Shown: one piece after another, positions 8,499 through 17,294 of the stretch
How positions within the stretch are numbered: position 1 is the stretch's first letter
Layout: the number at the start of each line of letters is the position of its first letter
Source: Maricaulis sp017643475
Lineage (GTDB): Bacteria; Pseudomonadota; Alphaproteobacteria; Caulobacterales; Maricaulaceae
DNA: 64,000 nt
Assembly (NCBI RefSeq): GCF_047123815.1
Contig: NZ_CP138920.1
Span: 992,001 to 1,056,000 of the forward strand
Direction of reading: 5' to 3'
Notes under the pieces: model-generated
The model's input: the letters and a program-made list of their open reading frames with translations, nothing else
Told to the model about the DNA's origin: nothing
Database searches by the model: none
Program-made: the position numbers and the translations under genes

Positions 8499-9556
8499 CC
8501 GCCGCTTCGGCTGCGCACCGCCAGCACCTTGCGCATAACGCTGGGCAGGGCCTCCATGTCCAGCGTCTCTTCACTCACCCAGTCACCGCTGCAGGGTGTC
8601 CAGTCGGCAGGCGCCGCCGCTTCACGGACATCCAGTCTCAGCTCGAAATGCGTGAAAACGTGTTTCACCTCGCCCCGCTCAGTCCACCCATCGGCAAAGG
8701 GCGGCAACCAGTCCGGCAGTTCCGTTTTCCAGTCTGTAGACGGGATTTCTCGCATCCCGCCCAGCAGACCCTTGTCGGCTCGCGTACGCAGCCAGACCTG
8801 CCTGTCACGGCGCACCAGCCAGGCAAAACCCCGCCTCACAGGCTTGGGCTTTTTCTTTTCCTTGAGCGGATACCGAAGCGCATCGCCCTCAGCCCGCGCC
8901 TGGCAATCCGTCGACCAGGGACAGCGCTCACAGTCCGGCGCCCGGGGCGTGCACACGGTTGCTCCCAGATCCATGATCGCCTGGGCGTAATCGCCGGACC
9001 GCGCCTCGCACGCGATCCCGGCTGCCAGCCTCTTGATCTCCGGCTTGGCCTTGGGCAGAGCAGTTTGCACACGATAGAAACGCGTGATCACCCGCTCGAC
9101 ATTGCCATCCACCACGCTCGCCGGCTTGTTGAAGGCGGCCGCCAGAATGGCGTTGGCTGTGTATTCCCCGACACCTGGCAAAGCCAGCAGGCCCTTCAGC
9201 GTGTCCGGAAAAACCCCGTTCAGCTCGCCCGCCACCATCTGCGCACAGGCGTGCAGATTGCGGGCCCGCGCGTAATACCCCAGTCCGGCCCACTCGCGCA
9301 TGACATCCTCACGTGGCGCAGCTGCCAGGTTCTCAACCCCCGGCCACAGCTCAAGGAAACGATGCCAATAGGGCGTGGCGTGCGGCACGGTCGTCTGCTG
9401 CAGCATGATCTCCGACAGCCAGATCGCATACGGGTCGGCAACCACTCCCGCGACCCGGTCCTCCGGGCGGATGCGCCAGGGCAGACTTCGGCCTTCGCGG
9501 TCATACCAGTCCAGCAGGCGGTCTTTGAGCGTGGTGGTGTCGGCACGGTTTTGCAT
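8495..9556 (-). CDS. mutY: A/G-specific adenine DNA glycosylase MutY
   Basis: A 353-residue base-excision repair enzyme that removes A paired with 8-oxoG. It has the catalytic Glu region AIWLSEIMLQQTTV, the helix-hairpin-helix LLALPGVGEYTANAI, the catalytic-Asp region VVDGNVERVITRFYRV, and four iron-sulfur cysteines spaced C-x6-C-x2-C-x5-C. The C-terminal third is the NUDIX-like 8-oxoG recognition domain (VFTHFELRLDV). Length is normal. It is divergent from the DUF721 gene, with 35 bases between them. Confidence 0.96.
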   Translation of the reverse strand: MQNRADTTTLKDRLLDWYDREGRSLPWRIRPEDRVAGVVADPYAIWLSEIMLQQTTVPHATPYWHRFLELWPGVENLAAAPREDVMREWAGLGYYARARNLHACAQMVAGELNGVFPDTLKGLLALPGVGEYTANAILAAAFNKPASVVDGNVERVITRFYRVQTALPKAKPEIKRLAAGIACEARSGDYAQAIMDLGATVCTPRAPDCERCPWSTDCQARAEGDALRYPLKEKKKPKPVRRGFAWLVRRDRQVWLRTRADKGLLGGMREIPSTDWKTELPDWLPPFADGWTERGEVKHVFTHFELRLDVREAAAPADWTPCSGDWVSEETLDMEALPSVMRKVLAVRSRSGG

Positions 9557-9591
9557 GAGGCGTCAGCTTGCGGGATTTGGGCAAAGGCGCA

Positions 9592-10131
9592 ATGCTGCGT
9601 GACATGAAACAACGCCCCTCACAGTCAAGCCTGGAACAGGAAGCCGGACGCTATCTGCAGGACCATCGCGGTCGTGCAGCGATCCGCCCTGCCCCGCGCG
9701 CCGGACGGGCCGCCGAGCGCATCCTGCGTCCGCTGGCCAAAAAGTTCGGTGTCGGCGTTGACCAGCTCACGCAATACTGGCCAGAGATAGTCGGTCAGCG
9801 TCTGGCCCAGTGGAGCTCACCCAAATCCATTCAGCGCACCGGCGGAATTTCGACCCTGATTGTGGAAGCACGCGGCCCGGCCGCAGCTGTCCTGCAGGCC
9901 GAGAGCCGTCGCATCCTGGAGCGCGTAAGCACTTATGCCGGAGCTCGCTCACCCACTCGCCTGCGTGTCGTACAGGGCCGGATGCGGCCTGCGACGACAG
10001 GCGAAAACAGCATGAATTCAGGGCAAGCCAGTTCACAAAACAGCGAGAAGGTAGAGACTTCTGCGGAGGCGCGGTTATTGTCCGCCTTGAAACGTTTTGA
10101 CAAATCCGTCAAAGCCCGTGGCGGAAACTGA
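9592..10131 (+). CDS. DUF721 (DciA-like) protein
   Basis: About 179 residues. The core (AERILRPLAKKFGVGVDQL, then YWPEIVGQRLAQWSSPKSI and LIVEARGPAAAVLQAES) matches the DUF721 family, which includes the DnaB helicase loader DciA. The mutY-DUF721-DsbA-SMC order is common in alphaproteobacteria. A helicase-loading role is therefore plausible but inferred. The C-terminal 50 residues are low-complexity and polar. I chose ATG 9592, with AAAGG just upstream; ATG 9604 is the alternative. Confidence 0.8.
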   Translation: MLRDMKQRPSQSSLEQEAGRYLQDHRGRAAIRPAPRAGRAAERILRPLAKKFGVGVDQLTQYWPEIVGQRLAQWSSPKSIQRTGGISTLIVEARGPAAAVLQAESRRILERVSTYAGARSPTRLRVVQGRMRPATTGENSMNSGQASSQNSEKVETSAEARLLSALKRFDKSVKARGGN

Positions 10132-10149
10132 TTATCTGAGGGGATAGGA

Positions 10150-10872
10150 ATGAGCGTTACTCGTCGATTCTTCACTGCCGTGACCATGACGGCCTCACTA
10201 GCTCTGGCCGCTTGCGGCGGAGGGTCCAACGGCTCGATCGACAGCGCCGGTGCAAATGAACGCAGCCTCGGCTCGGCCGACGCCCCGGTCACCATGATCG
10301 AATACGCGTCTGTATCCTGCGGTCACTGCGCCACCTTCCACGAGGAAGTCTGGGACACGCTGGAGACTGATTTCATCTCAACCGGCCAGATCCGCTTTGT
10401 GATGCGCGAAATGCTCAGCGGCGAGCCGCGCCTGGCTGCAGCCGGCTTTGCGCTGGCACACTGTGTCTCAGACGATCGTTACTTCGACATGGTCAGCCTG
10501 TTGATGCAGCAACAGCGCGCAATCTTCCAGGCCGCGAGCCAACCGGGCGGTGCCCGCCGGCAATACGTAGCGATCGCCCGTTCCATGGGCCTGTCTGAAA
10601 GCGAGATGGACACCTGCCTCAACGACGAGAGCATCTACCAGTCCATCCTCGACAGCCATGAGCGCGCTGGCGAGGCCGGCATCACCGGAACGCCGCGTTT
10701 TGTCTTCAACGGCCAGCTGCTGGACAGCGAGCGCGACGGCAATCGCTCTGTGTTCACACTGGGCGGCAATGTGGTTCTGATTGATGGCGAGCCCGTTGAC
10801 GCAATCGTCGACGCCGAGACGTTTAGCCGCCTGATCAACCATCTCGTCGAACAAGCGTCTTCTGAAGGCTAG
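10150..10872 (+). CDS. DsbA-like thiol-disulfide lipoprotein (CGHC active site)
   Basis: A 240-residue thioredoxin-fold protein of the DsbA family with a lipobox ending at Cys22 (LALAAC), so it is probably anchored to a membrane facing the periplasm. The redox motif is CGHC at 57-60 (SVSCGHCATFHEE). The cis-proline loop is GITGTPRFVFNG. Two further cysteines (LAHC and MDTC) sit in the helical insert. CGHC is the pair used by eukaryotic PDI and suggests isomerase-like redox behaviour, which is inference. It is first of two tandem paralogues. Confidence 0.88.
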   Translation: MSVTRRFFTAVTMTASLALAACGGGSNGSIDSAGANERSLGSADAPVTMIEYASVSCGHCATFHEEVWDTLETDFISTGQIRFVMREMLSGEPRLAAAGFALAHCVSDDRYFDMVSLLMQQQRAIFQAASQPGGARRQYVAIARSMGLSESEMDTCLNDESIYQSILDSHERAGEAGITGTPRFVFNGQLLDSERDGNRSVFTLGGNVVLIDGEPVDAIVDAETFSRLINHLVEQASSEG

Positions 10873-10877
10873 AGACA

Positions 10878-11591
10878 ATGACTGTTGTGATGCGTTCCCT
10901 TGTCGTTCTCATGCTCACTGTGTTCGCGCTGGGGAGCGCATACGCACAGCAGTCATCCACGCCGCCACCTCCGCCGCAGGACGTAATCCTCGGCGCGAGC
11001 GATGCGCCGCTGGAAATCATCGAATACGGCTCCTATGCCTGCCCGCACTGTGGCCATTTCCACGAAGAGAACTGGCACATGATCAACTCGGAATTTGTTG
11101 AAACGGGCCAGGTCCGTTTCATCTTCCGCCCGATCATCACCCAGCCGGAGCAAATGGCCGCGGCCGGTGCCTTCCTCAGCTATTGCGTCGATGAAGAGCG
11201 TTATTACGACGCCGTCGACCTGTTGTTCACCGAACAGGCCAATATCCTGGACGGACTGCGCAACCAGAGCGACGTCTTGTCGATCTATGCGCGGGTTGCC
11301 GGCGCCCTTGGCAAGACGCAGGACGAGATGCTCGCCTGTTTCAATGACGAGGCCAATCACCTGCGTCTCACATCAAATCTCTACCAGGCCAGCCTGGACC
11401 AGGTCGGCGGCACGCCGACCTTCCTCTTCAATGGCGAGCTGCTCTCCGGCCAGCGCATCGATGGAGAGCTCGTTCTCATCTGGCGTGGCGAACCACTTCT
11501 CATCAATGGGGAAAGGGTTTCCGGCGACTTCGATGAAGACTCCTTCAGGAGAATCATTCTTCACTTTCTGACAGAGTCCGATTCGGACTAG
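10878..11591 (+). CDS. Secreted DsbA-like thiol-disulfide protein (CPHC active site)
   Basis: A 237-residue paralogue of the gene upstream, separated by five bases. A cleavable signal peptide (cleavage likely after AYA) replaces the lipobox, followed by a proline-rich linker and the DsbA-type motif CPHC at 55-58. The cis-proline loop is GGTPTFLFNG, and the extra cysteine pair (SYC, LAC) is kept. It probably catalyses disulfide exchange in the periplasm. The pair looks like a duplication that split into a soluble CPHC form and an anchored CGHC form. smc follows after 66 bases. Confidence 0.88.
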   Translation: MTVVMRSLVVLMLTVFALGSAYAQQSSTPPPPPQDVILGASDAPLEIIEYGSYACPHCGHFHEENWHMINSEFVETGQVRFIFRPIITQPEQMAAAGAFLSYCVDEERYYDAVDLLFTEQANILDGLRNQSDVLSIYARVAGALGKTQDEMLACFNDEANHLRLTSNLYQASLDQVGGTPTFLFNGELLSGQRIDGELVLIWRGEPLLINGERVSGDFDEDSFRRIILHFLTESDSD

Positions 11592-11657
11592 ACATTTTGT
11601 CAGGAAAGCGCCGCATTTGCCTTGCATGCTTGGTGAAAGTGGCGTTGCGGAGGTCAG

Positions 11658-14600
11658 GTGAAGTTCACTCAGCTCAGGCTGACCGGATTTAAATCCTTCG
11701 TCGATCCGACCGAATTGCGGATCGATCCGGGTTTGACCGGAATTATTGGGCCGAACGGGTGCGGCAAGTCCAACCTGCTCGAAGCCCTGCGCTGGGTCAT
11801 GGGTGCCACCTCTGCCAAGTCGCTGCGCGGCGGCGGTATGGAAGACGTCATCTTCGCCGGCACCGACATGCGCCCGGCTCGCAACCATGCTGAAGTTGTC
11901 CTGACCATCGACAATGCGGAGCGTCGTGCTCCGCCGGCCTTCAATGACGCGCCGACGTTGGAAGTCACCCGTCGGATCACCCGTGGTGCCGGCTCTGCCT
12001 ACAAGATCAATGGAGAGGAAGTCCGCGCCAAGGACGTCCAGCTGCTGTTCGCCGACGCCGGCACGGGCGCCAACTCGCCCGCTCTCGTCCGCCAGGGCCA
12101 GATCTCCGAACTCATCGCTGCCAAGCCGCAGAACCGCCGCCGTGTTCTCGAAGAAGCCGCTGGCGTCTCCGGTCTGCGCGCGCGCCGGCACGAGGCGGAG
12201 CTGCGCCTAAAGGGTGCCGAGACCAATCTAGAGCGCCTGCAGGAGGTCATCGACGAGACGGACAGTCGTCACTCGGCCCTGCAGAAACAGGCGCGCCAGG
12301 CCTCTCGCTATCGCAAGCTTTCCACCAGCATCCGCACGCTGGAAGCGGCCGTCTGGCTGAACCGCTGGCGCCATGCCGCCAGCCAGGTCGAGGAAGCCGA
12401 AGGTGCACTGGCCGAATGCCTGGAAGCCGCCGAGACGGCGACCCGCTCCGCCGCTGATGCCCGGACAAAGGCCGAGGTCGAGGCCGCGGCCCGAGAGCCC
12501 GCACGCCTGGCAGAGGCCGAGGCCGCCGCAGCCCTGCGGGCGCTGGAGCGCGAACGCGATCGACTGGAACGCGATGCGAGCGACGTGCAGAACCGCATTA
12601 CCGGTTTTGAAACCCGGCTGAACGAGCTCGCGGCCTCCACCCGCCGCGAGGAACAGATCGCCGAGGACGCCGAGAGCTCGCGCGGTGAAACCGCCGCCCA
12701 GATCGAGCGTCTGGACGAGGAAACCAACAAGGAGAAGGACGCGCTGTCCTTTGCCGAGGCCGCGTCGAAGGATGCCGAGGAGCGCCGCACCCAGAAGGAA
12801 GCCGTTCTGGACGCCAAGGCCCGCGAGGCTGCCGAGAACCGTGCTGCCCTGGAAGCGGCTCGGCGCGATGCCGAACGCCTCGCGGCCCGGCTGAACCAGA
12901 TCGAGCGGGAGATGAGCGCCGCCAGCGATGAACGTGAGCGCGTGCAGGCCTCGACCGCCCTGGCGGATCTGGCCGAGGCCGAGGCGGCGGTCGAAACTGC
13001 AGAACAGGCGCTGACCCTCGCCAGGACACGGTCTGAAACCGCCGATACCATTCGGGCCGAGGCCGAGACGGCCTTTGAACAGGCCATGGATACCCATCGC
13101 GAGCGCCAGTCCGATCATGAGGCGCTGCAGCGGGAAGCCCAGGCGCTTGAACGCCTGCTGGCCGCCTCGACCCAGGACACGCCCAACCCCGCAGTTGATG
13201 CGGTTCGCGCTCGATCAGGTTTTGAACAGGCCCTGGCAGCGGCGCTGGGCGATGATCTTGATGCCTCGCTGGACGGCGATGCGCCCCGTCACTGGCAGGA
13301 ACTGGCCATCACGCTCGACCAGCTGCCCGGCGGCTCTGTCCCGCTGTCGGATCATGTGATGGCTCCACCCGCCCTGAAGGCCCGCCTCGACTCGATCGGC
13401 GTGGTCAAACCGGAACGGGCCGAGGAAGCGGCACGCAAGCTCAAGCCGGGACAGTGCGTGGTCACGCTGGAAGGCGATTTGTGGCGCTGGGACGGGCTGG
13501 TCGCCCGTGCGGATGCACCAACTGCAGCCGTCGCACGACTGGAACAACGCAATCGCCTCGAGGAAATCGAGAACGAGCTGAAAGCCCAAACGGGGCCGCT
13601 GGAAACGGCGCTTGAAGAGAAGGACGCGGCCCATTCTGCGGTCAGCAAGGCACGCCAGGACGCCATCGCCGCCCGTGAAGCAATGCCGGAGGCAGACCGG
13701 ACCGCCCGCAGCGCCATCAATCGTGTTGGCGATCTGCGCGAGAAGGCCGCCAAGGATAGTGCCCGCGCCACGGCCCTCAAGGAACGCCTGGAACGCCTGA
13801 CCGCGGAACTCGCCGAAACCCGCGCGGCCCATGAAACCGCCGCCCGTGCCTGTGAAGCCGATGCCCAGGCAGAAGCGGATATCGAGGCACTGGAACTGGC
13901 TCGCGAGGAAGCGGAACGCGCCCGCATGGCCGCTGCCGACGCCCGTGCTGCCTTTGAAAGCGTTCGCCGCGAATCGGAAATGCGTAAACAGCGCAAGGTC
14001 GCCCTGCAACGCGAACATGATGCCTGGGCCAAGCGCTGTGAAAGCGCGCGCAACCAGCTGCGCGAGATTGCCAAACAGATCGCCGAGACCGAGACCCGGC
14101 TCGCAGAGACCCGTGAGCTTCCGGCCAAGCTGGAGGAGCAATTGCACCTCTTGGGCGACAAGATCGACAAGGCTGAAGAGGTCGCACACGAGGCCCGTGA
14201 AAAAGCCAGCGCCACCGAGGACCAGGTCAAGGATGCTGACAGCGCCGCCCGCAAGGCCGAGGCTGCCGCCTCTGCTGCCCGCGAGAGCCGCGCCGCCGCC
14301 GAAGCCCGTCTTTCCGGCGCTCGCGAACGCCTCAACGAGACCACGGAACGTCTGCAGGATGCGACCGGCTCGGCGCCGGGCGCCCTGGCTTCGCGAATCG
14401 AGGACGAGGACATCACCAGCCTGTCTCCGGACGAGCTGGAGCGCCGTCTCAACGAGGCCCGCGCCTCACGTGATCGCCTCGGTGCCGTCAATCTGCGCGC
14501 CGATGAAGAGGCCGAGGAACTGGCCAAGACCGTCGAGGAAATGGCCAAGGAGCGCGATGACCTGCTGGAAGCCATCAGTCGCCTGCGCAAGGCGGTCGAT

Positions 14601-15104
14601 GAACTCTCCCGCGAGGGTCGGGCGCGCCTGCTGGAAGCCTTCGAGATCGTCGATGGTCATTTCCGCAATCTCTTTGCCACCCTGTTCGAGGGGGGCCATG
14701 CCGAACTGCGCCTGACCGAGGATGATGATCCGCTGGAAGCCGGGCTGGAGATCTTCGCTTGCCCGCCCGGCAAGAAGCTCGATTCGATGTCGCTGATGTC
14801 CGGTGGCGAACAGGCGCTGACCGCTTCCGCGCTGATCTTCGCGGTCTTCCTGTCCAACCCCGCCCCGGTCTGTGTGATGGATGAGGTCGACGCCCCGCTC
14901 GATGACGCCAATGTCGACCGCTATTGCCGTATGCTGGCGGAAATGCGCCGCCTGACGGAGACCCGTTTCCTGGTGATCACCCACAATCCGCTGACCATGT
15001 CACGGGTCGATCGCCTGTTCGGCGTGACCATGGCCGAACGCGGCGTTTCGCAACTTGTCTCGGTGGACCTGGTAGCCGCGGAACAGTTGATCGCGGCCGA
15101 ATAG
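11658..15104 (+). CDS. smc: Chromosome segregation protein SMC
   Basis: A 1148-residue condensin ATPase. Walker A is GPNGCGKSN at 31-39. Two long Ala/Glu/Arg-rich coiled coils flank a hinge at about 500-660. The C-terminal head has the ABC signature LMSGGEQALTA and Walker B VCVMDEVDAPLDD. It organises and segregates chromosomes with ScpA/ScpB, which are not in this window. Translation starts at GTG 11658, with GGAGG seven bases ahead. An AGCAA-TTTA-TTGCT repeat right after the stop could be a weak terminator. Confidence 0.97.
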   Translation: MKFTQLRLTGFKSFVDPTELRIDPGLTGIIGPNGCGKSNLLEALRWVMGATSAKSLRGGGMEDVIFAGTDMRPARNHAEVVLTIDNAERRAPPAFNDAPTLEVTRRITRGAGSAYKINGEEVRAKDVQLLFADAGTGANSPALVRQGQISELIAAKPQNRRRVLEEAAGVSGLRARRHEAELRLKGAETNLERLQEVIDETDSRHSALQKQARQASRYRKLSTSIRTLEAAVWLNRWRHAASQVEEAEGALAECLEAAETATRSAADARTKAEVEAAAREPARLAEAEAAAALRALERERDRLERDASDVQNRITGFETRLNELAASTRREEQIAEDAESSRGETAAQIERLDEETNKEKDALSFAEAASKDAEERRTQKEAVLDAKAREAAENRAALEAARRDAERLAARLNQIEREMSAASDERERVQASTALADLAEAEAAVETAEQALTLARTRSETADTIRAEAETAFEQAMDTHRERQSDHEALQREAQALERLLAASTQDTPNPAVDAVRARSGFEQALAAALGDDLDASLDGDAPRHWQELAITLDQLPGGSVPLSDHVMAPPALKARLDSIGVVKPERAEEAARKLKPGQCVVTLEGDLWRWDGLVARADAPTAAVARLEQRNRLEEIENELKAQTGPLETALEEKDAAHSAVSKARQDAIAAREAMPEADRTARSAINRVGDLREKAAKDSARATALKERLERLTAELAETRAAHETAARACEADAQAEADIEALELAREEAERARMAAADARAAFESVRRESEMRKQRKVALQREHDAWAKRCESARNQLREIAKQIAETETRLAETRELPAKLEEQLHLLGDKIDKAEEVAHEAREKASATEDQVKDADSAARKAEAAASAARESRAAAEARLSGARERLNETTERLQDATGSAPGALASRIEDEDITSLSPDELERRLNEARASRDRLGAVNLRADEEAEELAKTVEEMAKERDDLLEAISRLRKAVDELSREGRARLLEAFEIVDGHFRNLFATLFEGGHAELRLTEDDDPLEAGLEIFACPPGKKLDSMSLMSGGEQALTASALIFAVFLSNPAPVCVMDEVDAPLDDANVDRYCRMLAEMRRLTETRFLVITHNPLTMSRVDRLFGVTMAERGVSQLVSVDLVAAEQLIAAE

Positions 15105-15152
15105 CAATTTATTGCTTTAATTACTTACACTTACCGCACCCGCACCATTGCT

Positions 15153-15180
15153 TGACTTGTCCAAGCCCCGGGGATAGTTT
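15153..15180 (+). promoter_or_regulatory. Possible sigma-70-type promoter of the ATP synthase F0 operon
   Basis: TTGACT at 15153-15158 and ATAGTT at 15175-15180 are spaced 16 bases apart, about 35 bases before the proposed atpI start. The -35 match is good and the -10 match is weak. The 109 bases between smc and atpI hold no gene. Confidence 0.35.
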
Positions 15181-15213
15181 GCGCGCGCCTATGGGGGGTC
15201 CTCTTTCATAGGT

Positions 15214-15549
15214 GTGCCGATTAATCAGTCTTGTGAAGACAACACTCTGAGCGACCCATCCAAATCCGACCTCGAAGCCTTGCAGCAGCGTATTGACGCG
15301 CAGCGCGAAGCCCGCAGAGCAAAGACACAGGATGAGCCGCGATCCGCATGGTCCCTCGGGATGCGATACGGATCCGAGTTCTTCGCAGGCGTGTTCGTCG
15401 GATCCGCGCTGGGTTTCATTGTAGACCTGGTCGCTGGTTCGGGACCGTGGGGACTGGTCATCGGTACAATGTTGGGCTTTGCCTCGGGCACATTGAATGT
15501 GGTCCGGGCTGCCAAAGAGATTAATTCGGAAGCCAACGGCGAAAGCTGA
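15214..15549 (+). CDS. atpI: ATP synthase protein I
   Basis: About 111 residues: a charged N-terminus (LEALQQRIDAQREARRAK) and two membrane helices (FFAGVFVGSALGFIVDLV and WGLVIGTMLGFASGTLNVV). This fits AtpI, an accessory protein for c-ring assembly, and it sits first in the F0 operon as usual. The start is uncertain: GTG 15214 is the only standard start in frame ahead of the conserved part and has no clear ribosome binding site. Confidence 0.82.
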   Translation: MPINQSCEDNTLSDPSKSDLEALQQRIDAQREARRAKTQDEPRSAWSLGMRYGSEFFAGVFVGSALGFIVDLVAGSGPWGLVIGTMLGFASGTLNVVRAAKEINSEANGES

Positions 15550-15602
15550 CGTTTCCTTGGTTAGACAGCGGCTTGTTCCGCAAGACATGAAAGAGGCCGG
15601 GC

Positions 15603-16379
15603 GTGGCAGACACCAACCCGATCAAGCAGTTCGAAGTCCACGAAGTCTTCCAGTTTGAAGCTTTTGGTCTGAATCTGGCTTTCACCAATTCCAGCTTCTT
15701 CATGGTGCTGACGACGCTCATGACGATCGTTCTCTTCACCCTTGCGATGGGCAGCCGCGCCACGGTGCCGAGCCGTTCGCAGTCGGTGGCCGAGATCATC
15801 TACGGGTTTGTGGCAGACATGTTGCGCTCGACGGCAGGTTCCGACGCGCTGCGCTTCTTCCCGTTTGTCTTCACGCTGTTTGTCTTCATCCTGGTTGCCA
15901 ACATGCTCGGCATGTTCCCGTATTTCCCGGCACCGGGCTGGCACTCCTTCACCATCACCTCGCACATCATCGTCACGGCCGCCCTGGCCATGATGGTCTG
16001 GCTGACGGTTCTAGTTTACGGCCTTTTCAAGAACGGCCCGAAATTCTTCAAGCTCTTCGTACCTTCCGGTGTACCGATGTACATCCTGCCTTTCGTGACG
16101 GTGATCGAGATCATCTCTTTCGTCAGCCGTCCGATTTCGCACTCGGTACGTCTGTTCGCGAACATGCTGGCAGGTCACATCCTGCTCAAAGTGTTCGCCG
16201 GCTTCATCGTCATGCTTGCAGGCGCTCTGGGCGCGGCCGGTTACCTCGTCGGTATCCTTCCGTTCGCCATGACGCTGGCGCTGACGGCTCTCGAATTCCT
16301 GGTCGCTTTCCTGCAGGCATATGTCTTCGCGATCCTGACCTGCATCTACCTTTCCGACGCCCTGCACCCAGGACACTAA
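15603..16379 (+). CDS. atpB: F0F1 ATP synthase subunit a
   Basis: A 258-residue multi-helix membrane protein forming the proton half-channels. The essential arginine lies in SVRLFANMLAGHILLK, and the C-terminal helix ends LQAYVFAILTCIYLSDAL. Length is normal. GTG start at 15603 with AGAGG upstream. It lies between atpI and atpE in the standard alphaproteobacterial order. Confidence 0.96.
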   Translation: MADTNPIKQFEVHEVFQFEAFGLNLAFTNSSFFMVLTTLMTIVLFTLAMGSRATVPSRSQSVAEIIYGFVADMLRSTAGSDALRFFPFVFTLFVFILVANMLGMFPYFPAPGWHSFTITSHIIVTAALAMMVWLTVLVYGLFKNGPKFFKLFVPSGVPMYILPFVTVIEIISFVSRPISHSVRLFANMLAGHILLKVFAGFIVMLAGALGAAGYLVGILPFAMTLALTALEFLVAFLQAYVFAILTCIYLSDALHPGH

Positions 16380-16430
16380 GCAGGACGTCGTTTCACTCAC
16401 AGCTACACGATCTTCTAAAGGAGTTTCAAA

Positions 16431-16655
16431 ATGGAAGCGGAAGCAGCTCGTTACATCGGCGCCGGTCTGGCTTGCCTTGGTATGCTCGGTGCAGCCATTG
16501 GCGTTGGCAACATCTTCGGTTCCTTCCTTCAGGGCGCTATGCGCAACCCGTCTGCTGCTCAGCAGCAGTTCGGCAACCTGATCTTCGGCTTCGCCGTTAC
16601 CGAGGCACTGGGCATCTTCTCCCTGCTCATCGCCCTGCTGGCCCTGTTCGGCTAA
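16431..16655 (+). CDS. atpE: F0F1 ATP synthase subunit c
   Basis: A 74-residue hairpin of two membrane helices that forms the rotor ring. The polar loop is RNPSAAQQQ and the proton-carrying Glu lies in FAVTEALGIFS. It has one of the strongest ribosome binding sites in the window (AAGGAG), fitting the high copy number of subunit c. Two hairpins follow the stop. Confidence 0.97.
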   Translation: MEAEAARYIGAGLACLGMLGAAIGVGNIFGSFLQGAMRNPSAAQQQFGNLIFGFAVTEALGIFSLLIALLALFG

Positions 16656-16664
16656 TATCAGGTT

Positions 16665-16713
16665 CGCGCGGTAATCACCGGATTGCCGCGCGCTCTTGCT
16701 CCCTTTCGGGAGC
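16665..16713 (+). promoter_or_regulatory. Double hairpin between atpE and the b' gene
   Basis: A 12-base stem with one G-U pair (16665-16676 with 16681-16692, loop ACCG) is followed by a perfect 6-base stem (GCTCCC / GGGAGC, 16698-16713, loop TTTC). Only CACCTTTG follows, so full termination is unlikely. It may protect the atpE mRNA or attenuate transcription into the b' and b genes, giving more subunit c. The function is inferred. Confidence 0.5.
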
Positions 16714-16739
16714 ACCTTTGACATAGGAGCAGGCGTTCC

Positions 16740-17294
16740 ATGACGCTCGCACCGGAACAAGAAGCGGCTCACGGCGCAGATGCAGCTCACGCGGCATCGG
16801 ACGTCTTCCCGCCCTTCGACCCGACATATTTCCCGTCCCAGCTCTTCTGGCTGGCGATCAGCTTTGTAGTTCTCTACATCGCGCTGGATCGCTTTATCCT
16901 GCCGAAGATCAAGACGACGATCGAAGACCGCCGCGACCGTATCGCGGACGATCTGGATGCCGCTGCCCAGGCGAAAGCTGATGCAGAAGCAGCCGGTGAG
17001 GCTTACGAGAAGTCCCTCGCGGAAGCTCGTTCCAAGGCTCACGGCATTGCTGCTGACACGCGTGACGCCCTGGACAAGGAACTGGCGCAGGAAGCTGCCA
17101 AGGTAGAAGCGGAACTGGCCGAGAAGCAGGAAGCTGCTGAAGCGTCCATTCGCGCTGCCAAGGACAAGGCTTTCGCCGAGGTTCGCGGTATCGCCGCCAG
17201 CGCAACGGCTGCTGCCGTTGAAGCCCTGGCCGGCGTTGAAGTCAGCGACAAAGACGCCGAGAAGGCTGTCGATGGCGCCATGAAGGGAGCTTGA
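16740..17294 (+). CDS. atpG: F0F1 ATP synthase subunit b'
   Basis: A 184-residue peripheral stalk subunit. An N-terminal acidic tail is followed by PTYFPSQLFWLAISFVVLY, a single membrane helix near residues 32-52. A long alanine/glutamate-rich helix (KADAEAAGEAYEKSLAEAR onward) forms the stalk. Divergent b' subunits beside b are usual in alphaproteobacteria. The symbol follows the Rhodospirillum-type naming for b'; some databases use atpF2. Confidence 0.93.
   Translation: MTLAPEQEAAHGADAAHAASDVFPPFDPTYFPSQLFWLAISFVVLYIALDRFILPKIKTTIEDRRDRIADDLDAAAQAKADAEAAGEAYEKSLAEARSKAHGIAADTRDALDKELAQEAAKVEAELAEKQEAAEASIRAAKDKAFAEVRGIAASATAAAVEALAGVEVSDKDAEKAVDGAMKGA

Noticed and set aside
15103..15123. 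Terminator after smc
   Set aside because: The AGCAA/TTGCT stem is only five bases with a weak T-tract; mentioned with smc but not called.
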